From contig CAZMBH010000056.1 in NCBI GenBank assembly GCA_964564535.1, positions 1 through 5,998 on the forward strand: 5,998 nt of DNA. The letters run 5' to 3'. The notes below the pieces were generated by a model. It saw only the letters and a program-made list of their open reading frames with translations, was not told the origin of the DNA and made no database searches. This DNA comes from GWC2-37-13 sp964564535. GTDB taxonomy: Bacteria > Patescibacteriota > Microgenomatia > UBA1406 > GWC2-37-13. Positions 1-5,277 of the stretch are shown here, piece by piece (the stretch's first letter is position 1; each line of letters starts with the position of its first letter). The translations under genes and the position numbers were made by a program.

Positions 1-62
1 ATGTGATGCTTCAGAGAATGACAAACCAGCCGTTTGATGCTTTGATTGCCACAAGACCTTAA
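1..62 (+). other. Possible 3' end of an unidentified upstream ORF, or part of a dispersed repeat
   Basis: The third forward frame is open from the window edge to a TAA at 60-62 and would encode about 19 residues ending in ATRP, too few to identify a family. The minus strand is also open here. Read on the minus strand, the first ~25 bases (GTCATTCTCTGAAGCATC) resemble, from memory, the TGTCATTCTGAGCGAAGC-type short repeat scattered through many bacterial genomes, so this may be non-coding. No terminator is visible between 62 and the promoter at 126. Bases 63-125 hold nothing I recognise. Confidence 0.2.
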
Positions 63-125
63 AAAGAAACAAACCATTAAATTCCGAGAGAGTATGCAAG
101 AAGGCAGGGAAAAAGTAAAATAGTA

Positions 126-154
126 TTGATTTTTGGAAATGATTATGATATAAT
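126..154 (+). promoter_or_regulatory. Sigma-70-type promoter of the large secreted protein gene
   Basis: The -35 hexamer TTGATT (126-131) is followed by a 17-bp spacer and a perfect -10 TATAAT (149-154). TG at 146-147 gives an extended -10. Transcription would start near 161, leaving a leader of about 18 bases that contains AAAGGAG (167-173), 5 bases before the ATG at 179. This is a housekeeping-type promoter. It lacks the TGAAAC...GTC element found three times later in the window. Confidence 0.6.
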
Positions 155-178
155 ATTTAAAATAACAAAGGAGAGTTT

Positions 179-3100
179 ATGAATTTAAGGGGTTTTTATT
201 CATTGATTCTGATTATTGCGTTTTGTTTGTCTCTTGGAGCGGAGGATATTTCTAATATAAAGAAGTTGACACCGGACTTCTTCAAAGACAATCTGAAAAA
301 AACAAATCTAACAGAGAGAAAAGAGTCAATTGAAAGAATTTCACCTCCCACAAAAACAATCGAACAAAATAATTTTGAACAAAGAAAATATGATTTTTAT
401 GACAGTCTTCTTCTATTTAAAATGATTGATTATGACAAAAAGGGAATGTCAAAAATATTAAAAAAATGGAACTCATTGAATGCTTCCTCGCCTTCAATGA
501 ATGCGTATATGGTTGATTCACACGAACCGAATGACACATTCAGTCAGGCAACTACTATAATAATCGGAGACACGATGGAATCACTTGACATTGACCCTGT
601 GGGTGATGTTGACTTCTTCAAATTTGATGCTGTTGCCGGAGACACAATAACCATTGGAATAATCGCTTCTACAGAAGGAAGCTCCCTTGACTCTTACATA
701 TATCTATATGGTACTGACCAGTACACTCTTTTAGATTATAATGATGATTATTACTCTCTGGATTCAAGAATCTTCTATTTTGCTATTCCATCCTCCGGAA
801 CATATTATGTCAAAGTAAGGGATTACTCAGATGGGGGAGGCACAGATTATTGGTATAGTTTGTTTGTGATATATGATACTCCTCCTATTTCCGGTACGAT
901 AACAGGGAGAGTGCTTGACTCTGATTTGAATCCTGTGTCAAATATGTATTTGGACATTTATGATGTTGACAATGATGACTATATATGGCCTGACGGCGGA
1001 CAGACAGATGCGAATGGTTATTATTATTTTGATGATGTGCCTGAGGGAAATTATAAAATAGTGACCAATGACTACAACAATGGTCTTTTGAATGAATGGT
1101 TTGATAATAAAGTATCTTTTGATAATGCTGATATTGTTACAGTCATAGGTTATGATACAACGGAGAATATTGATTTCATATTATCATACGGCGCTTCTGT
1201 TTCAGGTGAGTTCAGACTCCAGCAGGGAGGAGCCCTTGTTTCCGGTGATTTTTTAGTGGAGGTATTTGATGAATCCGGAAATTATTTAAGAGATGTATAT
1301 CCATATATGCAGGACAATTACTTTATTAACGGCCTGTCTCAAGGTGGAATTAAACTCTACTTTTATGACTTTTACGGAAATTATTGTTCAGAGTGGTATG
1401 ATAATAAAACTGACTACGATAATGCAAATACGGTTAATGTATTTTTGGGTGACACTACTGAAAACATAGATTTTCATTTATCAGAAAGCGGTTTTATAAC
1501 AGGACGAGTGCTTGATTCCGATTTGAATCCTGTTTCAAACATGGATTTGGATATTTATGATGTTAACTATGGAGACTATGTTTGGCCAAGCGGCGGATGG
1601 ACAGATGCTAACGGGTACTATTATTTCAGCGGTTTACCTTCAGGCAATTATAAAGTTGTTACTGACGATTACGATCATGGACTGCTCAATGAATGGTATG
1701 ATAATGAATTCTCACTTTCAACAGCTGATGCAATAATGGTAACAGAGGGAGATACAACGGAGAATATTGATTTCATATTATCAACAGGAGGGGTTATAAC
1801 AGGAAGAGTGCTTGATTCCGATTTGAATCCTGTTTCAAGCATATGGTTGTATATTTATGATGTTGACAATGGAGATTACATTTGGCCAAACGGCGGATGG
1901 ACAGATTCCGACGGGTACTATTATTTCAGCGGTTTAACGACAGGCAATTATAAAGTGGGTACTGACGATTACGATCATGGACTGGTTAATGAATGGTATG
2001 ATAATAAATTTTCACTTTCAACAGCTGATGCAATAATGGTAACAGAGGGAGATACAACGGAAAATATTGATTTCATTTTGTCAAAAGGAGGGGTTATAAC
2101 AGGACAGATTTTCAGTGAAACAGACAGTCAGCTGGTATCAAGTAATTTTTTTGTGATAGCATATGATACAGACGGATATCCTGTTAAAGAGGCATGGACT
2201 GATACAAGCACATATACGATTGACGGTCTGCCACAGGGGAATATAAGGATTTACATAGAAGATGATAATTTCAATTATGGTTCTGAATGGTATAAGGATA
2301 AATCCGATTTTGACTCGGCAGATAATATTGCTGTCTCAATAGATGATACAGTTAGAGGCATTGACTTTTATCTTTCGACATCGGGAATATTAAAAGGTAG
2401 AGTTGTAAATGAAGATGACGAACCTTGTTTTGCAGAGGTAATTGCGTTTGATGATTTTGGAGAATTTGTAGAATCTGCATTGACGAATGATTCCGGATAT
2501 TATCAGATGTCAGGATTCTTTGGTGAAACTTACAAACTGCTCGCTTTACCAACCGACTCAAATTATTGGGAATTTGACACTACATACAGTTATGAGTGGT
2601 ACAATAACTGCTATTTCTGGGAAGACGCCGAAGGCATTTATGTCTCTTCAGGTGACACTGTTGAAGATATTGATTTTGTTCTTAACAGCATAGGCGTGAT
2701 TGACGGTTATGTAATGGATGAGTCATTTAGTCCAGTTGATTCCGCAGAAGTTTTAGGTGTAACAGACCTTACTCCAGTATATAATATGTTGCCTTTTTAT
2801 GGTGCTGTATCGGATTCCAATGGTTATTATCGCATGCCTGCATCCGCAAGCTATTATAAATTTGTGGCTTTCTCGGATTATTACAATGAACAATGGTTTT
2901 ATCTTGAGAACGACTATTATGATGCGCGTGAATTGTATTTAGCTCCGGGAGCGGCTCTCAGGTATGTTAATTTCATTCTCGTATCCAATGGAGTTCTTGC
3001 TGATAAAAAGCAGTTTACCGGTACCTCGCAATTTAATGCCATTGTCTCCTCTTCTGTGATATCAGGAGACATTTCCGTTATGGTTTATTCTTCTCTTGCT

Positions 3101-3289
3101 TCAACAGAGGGAATATCGGTCTCTCTTGTTGATATTACAGGGAGAGAAGTGTATTCATCGAAATTTTCTATGAATTCAAACAGTAAAATAATCACTTTGC
3201 CTACAAAGAATTCTCCTTCAGGAGTCTATTTTCTGAAAGTTTCGCATAATGGAAAAGAATTCACTTCAAAGGTATCAATACTTAAATAA
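179..3289 (+). CDS. Large secreted protein: PPC domain, seven carboxypeptidase-regulatory-like repeats, T9SS-type C-terminal sorting tail
   Basis: This is a 1036-residue exported protein, probably cell-surface or extracellular. Residues 1-21 form a signal peptide (basic MNLR start, hydrophobic core, likely cleavage near LGA). Residues 22-110 are a charged linker. Residues 115-232 look like a bacterial pre-peptidase C-terminal (PPC) beta-sandwich: it opens with HEPNDT, then DVDFFKFDAVAGDT, and closes with SSGTYYVKVRD. Residues 238-937 are seven repeats of about 100 residues. Each starts near G-x-I-x-G-x-V, carries a (T/S)D-x-x-GYY turn, an EWY(D/N)N motif, and ends in GDT-x-E-x-IDF-x-L. They resemble carboxypeptidase-regulatory-like or Cna-B-like domains. 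The last ~85 residues, with SLVDITGREV and SGVYFLKVSHNGKEFTSKV, match the form of the type IX secretion sorting domain. I see no catalytic domain, so adhesin, structural or matrix roles are possible; the function is unknown. AAAGGAG 5 bases upstream supports the ATG. It is monocistronic, with its own promoter and terminator. Confidence 0.85.
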   Translation: MNLRGFYSLILIIAFCLSLGAEDISNIKKLTPDFFKDNLKKTNLTERKESIERISPPTKTIEQNNFEQRKYDFYDSLLLFKMIDYDKKGMSKILKKWNSLNASSPSMNAYMVDSHEPNDTFSQATTIIIGDTMESLDIDPVGDVDFFKFDAVAGDTITIGIIASTEGSSLDSYIYLYGTDQYTLLDYNDDYYSLDSRIFYFAIPSSGTYYVKVRDYSDGGGTDYWYSLFVIYDTPPISGTITGRVLDSDLNPVSNMYLDIYDVDNDDYIWPDGGQTDANGYYYFDDVPEGNYKIVTNDYNNGLLNEWFDNKVSFDNADIVTVIGYDTTENIDFILSYGASVSGEFRLQQGGALVSGDFLVEVFDESGNYLRDVYPYMQDNYFINGLSQGGIKLYFYDFYGNYCSEWYDNKTDYDNANTVNVFLGDTTENIDFHLSESGFITGRVLDSDLNPVSNMDLDIYDVNYGDYVWPSGGWTDANGYYYFSGLPSGNYKVVTDDYDHGLLNEWYDNEFSLSTADAIMVTEGDTTENIDFILSTGGVITGRVLDSDLNPVSSIWLYIYDVDNGDYIWPNGGWTDSDGYYYFSGLTTGNYKVGTDDYDHGLVNEWYDNKFSLSTADAIMVTEGDTTENIDFILSKGGVITGQIFSETDSQLVSSNFFVIAYDTDGYPVKEAWTDTSTYTIDGLPQGNIRIYIEDDNFNYGSEWYKDKSDFDSADNIAVSIDDTVRGIDFYLSTSGILKGRVVNEDDEPCFAEVIAFDDFGEFVESALTNDSGYYQMSGFFGETYKLLALPTDSNYWEFDTTYSYEWYNNCYFWEDAEGIYVSSGDTVEDIDFVLNSIGVIDGYVMDESFSPVDSAEVLGVTDLTPVYNMLPFYGAVSDSNGYYRMPASASYYKFVAFSDYYNEQWFYLENDYYDARELYLAPGAALRYVNFILVSNGVLADKKQFTGTSQFNAIVSSSVISGDISVMVYSSLASTEGISVSLVDITGREVYSSKFSMNSNSKIITLPTKNSPSGVYFLKVSHNGKEFTSKVSILK
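890..2989 (+). repeat. Seven tandem ~300-bp repeat units within the secreted protein gene
   Basis: Protein repeats start at residues 238, 339, 438, 538, 638, 736 and 839 (bases 890, 1193, 1490, 1790, 2090, 2384 and 2693), so the period is 98-103 codons. Repeats 1, 3 and 4 are closest to each other and share GRVLDSDLNPVS. Repeats 2, 5, 6 and 7 have diverged but keep the EWY/EQW-type motif and the terminal (N/D/E)-x-(I/V)-(D/N)F-x-L strand. Repeat 6 has the insertion that makes it longest. The pattern is of an old duplication series with at least one recent event. Confidence 0.85.
1490..2089 (+). repeat. Recent direct duplication: repeats 3 and 4, exactly 300 bp each, about 90% identical
   Basis: Bases 1490-1789 and 1790-2089 align without gaps. 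I counted about 29 differences by eye, or roughly 90% identity. Long runs are unchanged, including the region encoding TADAIMVTEGDTTENIDF. The start of repeat 5 (2090) continues the same 300-bp phase. Gap-free, in-frame copies of this kind are prone to gain or loss of a unit by recombination. Confidence 0.85.
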
Positions 3290-3310
3290 AATTTATTTTT
3301 TTTAATTTTT

Positions 3311-3343
3311 AAAGAGGCGCTTTCATGGGCGCCTCTTTTTTTT
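3311..3343 (+). terminator. Intrinsic terminator after the large secreted protein gene
   Basis: A perfect 10-bp stem, AAAGAGGCGC (3311-3320) with GCGCCTCTTT (3329-3338), encloses an 8-base loop and runs into an uninterrupted T-tract ending at 3343. It starts 22 bases after the TAA at 3287-3289. The T-tract overlaps the start of the promoter-like element at 3340. Confidence 0.9.
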
Positions 3344-3374
3344 GAAACTTTTATGGGGTATAATGTGCCTGTAG
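3340..3374 (+). promoter_or_regulatory. Candidate ECF-sigma promoter, site A, facing a region with no annotated gene
   Basis: TTTTGAAACTTTT (3340-3352), 11 bases, then TGTGCCTGTAG (3364-3374). Both halves and the spacing match site B (4173-4207) upstream of the sigma operon: the first 13 bases are identical and 9 of 11 match in the second half. The core differs from sites B and C by GCC in place of GTC in the -10 region, so it may be weaker. A TATAAT at 3359-3364 lies inside it, but no sigma-70 -35 is correctly placed for that hexamer. Transcription would begin near 3376. Confidence 0.45.
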
Positions 3375-3375
3375 T

Positions 3376-3475
3376 AATGGAATAAGAATGAAATCATTCA
3401 ATATTTTAATCTTCCCTTTAAATATACATTTAGCAGAAAAGCAAAGAGGGGTGAAAATTCACCCCTCTTTATTGA
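3376..3475 (+). ncRNA. Candidate small RNA between site A and a hairpin terminator
   Basis: A transcript from site A would run about 100 nt to the hairpin at 3443-3470, followed by ATTGAATTTT. It would contain a short 5' hairpin (GAATGA/TCATTC, 3386-3399), an unpaired AU-rich middle with CTTCCCTTT near 3412-3420, and the strong 3' hairpin. I see no credible coding sequence. The ATG at 3388 has no good ribosome site, and its frame runs on into the antisense of the acidic repeats. ECF-controlled small RNAs are known elsewhere (MicA, RybB and MicL under sigma-E in Escherichia coli). This is an inference from promoter-like and terminator-like sequence; no known RNA family is recognised. Confidence 0.3.
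3443..3470. terminator. Hairpin terminator, probably used from the minus strand and possibly from both
   Basis: A perfect 13-bp inverted repeat, AAAGAGGGGTGAA (3443-3455) with TTCACCCCTCTTT (3458-3470), lies 49 bases beyond the stop codon of the acidic protein gene. Read on the minus strand the stem is followed by GCTTTTCTGC; on the plus strand by ATTGAATTTT. Both tails are only moderately T-rich. It sits between convergent transcripts: the acidic protein unit and the possible RNA from site A. Confidence 0.7.
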
Positions 3476-3518
3476 ATTTTCAATCACCGTTTGTCAAATT
3501 CTGCTTTCAAAAATCTTT

Positions 3519-3839
3519 TCAATCATCATTAGTTTCACTGTCATCCGTTCCGTCTTCAACCGCTTCGCCGTCATCATTAGTTTCACCGTCATCCGTTCCG
3601 TCTTCGATTGCTTCGCCGTCGTCATTAGTTTCACCGTCATCCGTTCCGTCTTCGATTGCTTCACCGTCATTTGTTTCGTCTTGGATTGTGTCATTGTCGG
3701 CAGATGTGGTGGAAGTGCTGGTGAGTTGAGAAATTTCCTTTGAAGGCGGGTTGTTTGAGACAATGGCGCAATTCTGTGTTGCGGATAGTGCGAAAGCGGC
3801 GATCAGAAAAACAATGGCTACTGTAAGGAATCTTTTCAT
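3519..3839 (-). CDS. Small exported protein with long acidic repeat tail
   Basis: This 106-residue protein is exported. Residues 1-20 form a clear signal peptide (MKRF, hydrophobic core, ALSA end), with cleavage likely before TQNC. The Cys at 24 does not sit in a canonical lipobox, so a lipoprotein is possible but not supported. Residues 35-50 are Ser/Thr-rich, and 49-106 are almost entirely Asp, Glu, Gly, Thr and Asn in a 16-residue repeat (DGETNDDGEAIEDGTD). It looks intrinsically disordered and could bind divalent cations, but no family is recognised. The start at 3839 is set by AAAGGAG five bases upstream (3851-3845); an in-frame ATG at 3869 lies upstream of that site and is rejected. Its start overlaps the stop of a small upstream ORF (ATGA), and the unit follows candidate ECF promoter site C, suggesting it belongs to the regulon of the neighbouring sigma factor. 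A hairpin terminator follows. Confidence 0.7.
   Translation of the reverse strand: MKRFLTVAIVFLIAAFALSATQNCAIVSNNPPSKEISQLTSTSTTSADNDTIQDETNDGEAIEDGTDDGETNDDGEAIEDGTDDGETNDDGEAVEDGTDDSETNDD
3524..3667 (-). repeat. Three tandem 48-bp repeats plus a degenerate fourth, encoding the acidic tail
   Basis: Units lie at 3524-3571, 3572-3619 and 3620-3667, with few differences between them. A shorter, degenerate copy starts at 3668. The unit length is a multiple of three, so copy-number change would lengthen or shorten the tail by 16 residues without a frameshift. The plus strand is also open across these repeats, which produces a false Ser/Pro-rich ORF there. Confidence 0.9.
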
Positions 3840-3940
3840 TTTTTCTCCTTTGTTAATAGGCTTTTCCAAATTTGCACAACTGCGGTTCCGCTCATTTCCT
3901 GTTTTGGTGTCTTTTCGCTAAAACCGCATCGGGCTTGCAT
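3836..3940 (-). CDS. Short ORF (34 residues) upstream of and overlapping the acidic protein gene
   Basis: The ATG at 3940 is preceded by AAAGGAG (3953-3947) with a 6-base gap. The ORF starts MQARCGFSEK, ends LLTKEKK, and its TGA overlaps the ATG of the acidic protein gene as ATGA. It has no signal peptide, domain or family that I recognise. The ribosome site and the coupled overlap argue that it is translated, either as a small protein or as a leader that controls translation of the next gene. Candidate promoter site C ends about 20 bases upstream. The frame extends back to a GTG at 4027, but that region carries the promoter element and has no ribosome site. Inverted TGCGGTT/AACCGCA segments (3881-3887 and 3922-3928) could fold within its mRNA. 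Confidence 0.4.
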   Translation of the reverse strand: MQARCGFSEKTPKQEMSGTAVVQIWKSLLTKEKK

Positions 3941-3960
3941 AGAGTTCTCCTTTATAAATG

Positions 3961-3989
3961 CTGACACGAAAATATCTGCAAAAGTTTCA
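3961..3989 (-). promoter_or_regulatory. Candidate ECF-sigma promoter, site C, for the acidic protein unit
   Basis: On the minus strand TGAAACTTTT (3989-3980) is followed by 11 bases and CGTGTCAG (3968-3961). TGAAAC to GTGTC spacing equals that of site B, and the -10 portion differs from site B only in its first base. The AAAGGAG of the short ORF begins 10 bases beyond the GTC (12 at site B), and the start codon lies 23 bases beyond it (24 at site B). An A/T-only run (4009-3992) just upstream may act as an UP element. Confidence 0.55.
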
Positions 3990-4008
3990 GCAAATTTAAA
4001 ATTTATTT

Positions 4009-4026
4009 TGAATCGCTTCCGATTCA
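4009..4026. repeat. Short perfect hairpin upstream of site C
   Basis: TGAATCG (4009-4015) and CGATTCA (4020-4026) form a 7-bp stem around a 4-base loop. It lies about 20 bp upstream of the -35 of site C, with an A/T-only tract between. There is no T-tract on either side, so it does not look like a terminator. It could be a protein-binding site or a chance palindrome. Confidence 0.35.
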
Positions 4027-4065
4027 CAATGGAGTCATTTTTACAGGAAGAATCATCTAATAGTC

Positions 4066-4094
4066 TTGACTGGTTTTCATGATTTGGTATTCTT
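4066..4094 (+). promoter_or_regulatory. Possible second, sigma-70-like promoter for the sigma operon
   Basis: TTGACT (4066-4071), a 16-bp spacer and TATTCT (4088-4093), with TG at 4085-4086 as an extended -10. It would give a leader of about 125 bases and a basal, sigma-independent level of the operon. The -10 matches only 4 of 6, so this is weaker evidence than the TGAAAC element downstream. Confidence 0.3.
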
Positions 4095-4121
4095 TATATA
4101 TGGAATATCCAATAATTTATA

Positions 4122-4142
4122 TAGCGGCATCGATAATCGCTA
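4122..4142. repeat. Imperfect palindrome in the leader of the sigma operon
   Basis: TAGCG (4122-4126) and CGCTA (4138-4142) flank a central ATCGAT (4129-4134). It lies between the possible sigma-70 promoter and ECF site B. A repressor operator or an RNA hairpin are both possible; no regulator family is indicated. Confidence 0.25.
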
Positions 4143-4172
4143 AAAAAACTTACAGACAAAAATATAACTAAG

Positions 4173-4207
4173 TTTTGAAACTTTTTACTGTTAAATTGTG
4201 TCAGTAG
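4173..4207 (+). promoter_or_regulatory. Candidate autoregulatory ECF-sigma promoter, site B
   Basis: TTTTGAAACTTTT (4173-4185), 11 bases, then TGTGTCAGTAG (4197-4207). TGAAAC and GTC are separated by 18 bases (TGTC by 17), close to the known ECF pattern such as the TGAAAC...CG(T/A) promoters of Bacillus sigma-W. The -35 lies in a near-perfect palindrome, AAGTTT-TG-AAACTT (4170-4183), and is preceded by an A-rich stretch. The ribosome site starts 12 bases after the GTC. Its position upstream of an operon encoding an ECF sigma factor fits autoregulation. Confidence 0.6.
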
Positions 4208-4225
4208 CTTTTGAAAGGAGATGAA

Positions 4226-4741
4226 ATGAATAATAAAATTCTCATCGGACTGCTCGTTATTTCTCTCGGACTCAACATAGGAATGTTTACGATGCTTTTG
4301 TATGAAAGATTTTCCGACAAGGAGAAGAACTGGATGACAATAGAGGACAATATATTTGAGACTCTCGATCTGTCCGAGGAACAGGAGATGAAAATCGCAA
4401 ATATGAGGGAAGAATGGTTTGCGCAGAATGATTCGTTCATTGAAAGGATGGCAATCGCCGAAGCAATGCTTGAGAAACTCCCAGAAAACAGCAAAGGGAT
4501 TGATTCTTTAAATGGCATATTGGCATCTCTTGAGGACAGCCATAAACTGTTGTTTGATAAATATCTGAAAGAATATGAAGAGATATTGAATGACTCGCAA
4601 TTGAAAATATTCAAGACAAAGGTCGATCCCAAGATCAAAGTTATCAGAGTAAAAATAAGCGAAGACTCCGAAAAAGAGAATGTCGACATTAATGGGATTA
4701 AGAGAGTTGAAAAAGACACAACAAAGGAGGAATCAAAATGA
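4226..4741 (+). CDS. Membrane-anchored Spy/CpxP/ZraP-like periplasmic helical protein
   Basis: This 171-residue protein has an N-terminal hydrophobic segment (about residues 5-26), likely an uncleaved inner-membrane anchor, followed by a charged alpha-helical region. Two LTxxQ-like motifs typical of the Spy/CpxP/ZraP and metal-resistance families are visible: LDLSEEQ at 47-53 and LNDSQ at 121-125, about 70 residues apart as in those families. The C-terminal ~40 residues are highly charged and probably disordered. Family members are periplasmic chaperones or metal-binding stress sensors; whether this one binds metal or client proteins cannot be read from sequence. The ATG at 4226 is chosen because AAAGGAG (4214-4220) sits 5 bases before it; an upstream in-frame TTG at 4211 lies inside that region and is rejected. 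It is the first gene of the operon and overlaps the next by ATGA. Confidence 0.65.
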   Translation: MNNKILIGLLVISLGLNIGMFTMLLYERFSDKEKNWMTIEDNIFETLDLSEEQEMKIANMREEWFAQNDSFIERMAIAEAMLEKLPENSKGIDSLNGILASLEDSHKLLFDKYLKEYEEILNDSQLKIFKTKVDPKIKVIRVKISEDSEKENVDINGIKRVEKDTTKEESK

Positions 4742-5277
4742 AGAGACTCATTCTTGCAGTGTTTATAATCTCGTATGCGCTGATAATGACTGCTGACGAA
4801 AAAAAAGTGGATGTTAAAATTAATAAGGACGAATGCATACAATGCAGAGGCGGAGAAATGGAAGGACCGGGTGACACGGAATCGTTTGACTGGAAGTTCG
4901 GAGACGAGATGATTCCGAATTTGAGTGATGAACAGGAGAAAGATATCCAAAAGATAAGATTTGATTTGCAGAAAAACATAATTGATATAGATGCTTCAAT
5001 AAAAAAGGCGGAAATTGATATGATAGAGCTAATTTTCGATGATGCAAAGCTTGACAAGCTGAACAAAAAAATTGAAGAGATAGGTAAATTCAGAACTGAC
5101 ATTGAAAAAAAGAGGATAGAGGCGTTTTTGAAGGTGAGAGAGAGACTCGACAAGGAACAGAAAGACGCTCTTAACGAAATAGGACTTAATTTTTTCGGCA
5201 TTCACAAGGATATCAGAATACTGATGAATGTCATCAGGATCAATGACGATAATCAGTTGGAAAACGAGCAGGATTGA
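4738..5277 (+). CDS. Second Spy/CpxP-like periplasmic helical protein, with a CxxC motif
   Basis: This 179-residue protein has a signal peptide (MKRLILAVFIISYALIMTA, cleavage near residue 19). The mature N-terminus carries C-I-Q-C at 33-36, followed by a Gly/Glu-rich stretch, which could bind metal or form a disulfide. From about residue 60 it is helical and highly charged, with paired motifs LSDEQ (62-66) and LDKEQ (137-141) at the spacing seen in Spy/CpxP/ZraP proteins. It appears to be a diverged paralogue of the upstream product, but secreted rather than anchored. AAAGGAGG (4723-4730) lies 7 bases before the ATG, which overlaps the previous stop (ATGA). The stop overlaps the TTG of the sigma gene. 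The likely role is periplasmic sensing or protection coupled to the downstream sigma/anti-sigma pair; the ligand is unknown. Confidence 0.6.
   Translation: MKRLILAVFIISYALIMTADEKKVDVKINKDECIQCRGGEMEGPGDTESFDWKFGDEMIPNLSDEQEKDIQKIRFDLQKNIIDIDASIKKAEIDMIELIFDDAKLDKLNKKIEEIGKFRTDIEKKRIEAFLKVRERLDKEQKDALNEIGLNFFGIHKDIRILMNVIRINDDNQLENEQD

Noticed and set aside
2523..2552. Fourth TGAAACTT element on the plus strand
   Set aside because: It is inside a coding repeat and lacks the GTG(C/T)C half at the required spacing. TGAAAC matches on the minus strand within the 48-bp repeats fail for the same reason.
3342..3364. Sigma-70 promoter built from TTGAAA and TATAAT
   Set aside because: The spacer is only 11 bp, and no other -35 is correctly placed for this TATAAT. 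The longer match to sites B and C explains the sequence better.
3524..3667. CRISPR-like array
   Set aside because: The 48-bp units are directly contiguous with no unique spacers and encode a continuous protein repeat.
3388..3729. Plus-strand ORF of 113 codons rich in Ser/Pro/Val
   Set aside because: It is the antisense of the 48-bp repeats. There is no ribosome site at its ATG, and its low-complexity sequence is explained by the minus-strand acidic tail, which has a signal peptide and a good ribosome site.
3494..3763. Minus-strand ORF rich in Lys, Thr, Met and Arg over the same repeats
   Set aside because: It is an alternate frame of the repeats, kept open because a 48-bp unit is a multiple of three. 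It has no ribosome site or signal peptide.
3840..3869. Upstream ATG at 3869 as the start of the acidic protein
   Set aside because: The extra residues are read from the ribosome-binding region, and the signal peptide begins properly at the ATG at 3839.
3941..4027. GTG at 4027 as start of a 63-codon version of the short ORF
   Set aside because: It has no ribosome site and would span the promoter element at 3961-3989, whereas the ATG at 3940 has AAAGGAG at the right distance.
4201..5201. Long minus-strand ORFs opposite the Spy-like genes (249 and 167 codons, Ser/Phe/Ile-rich)
   Set aside because: They are antisense shadows of Glu/Lys/Asp-rich helical genes. The plus-strand genes have ribosome sites, overlapping starts and recognisable family features.
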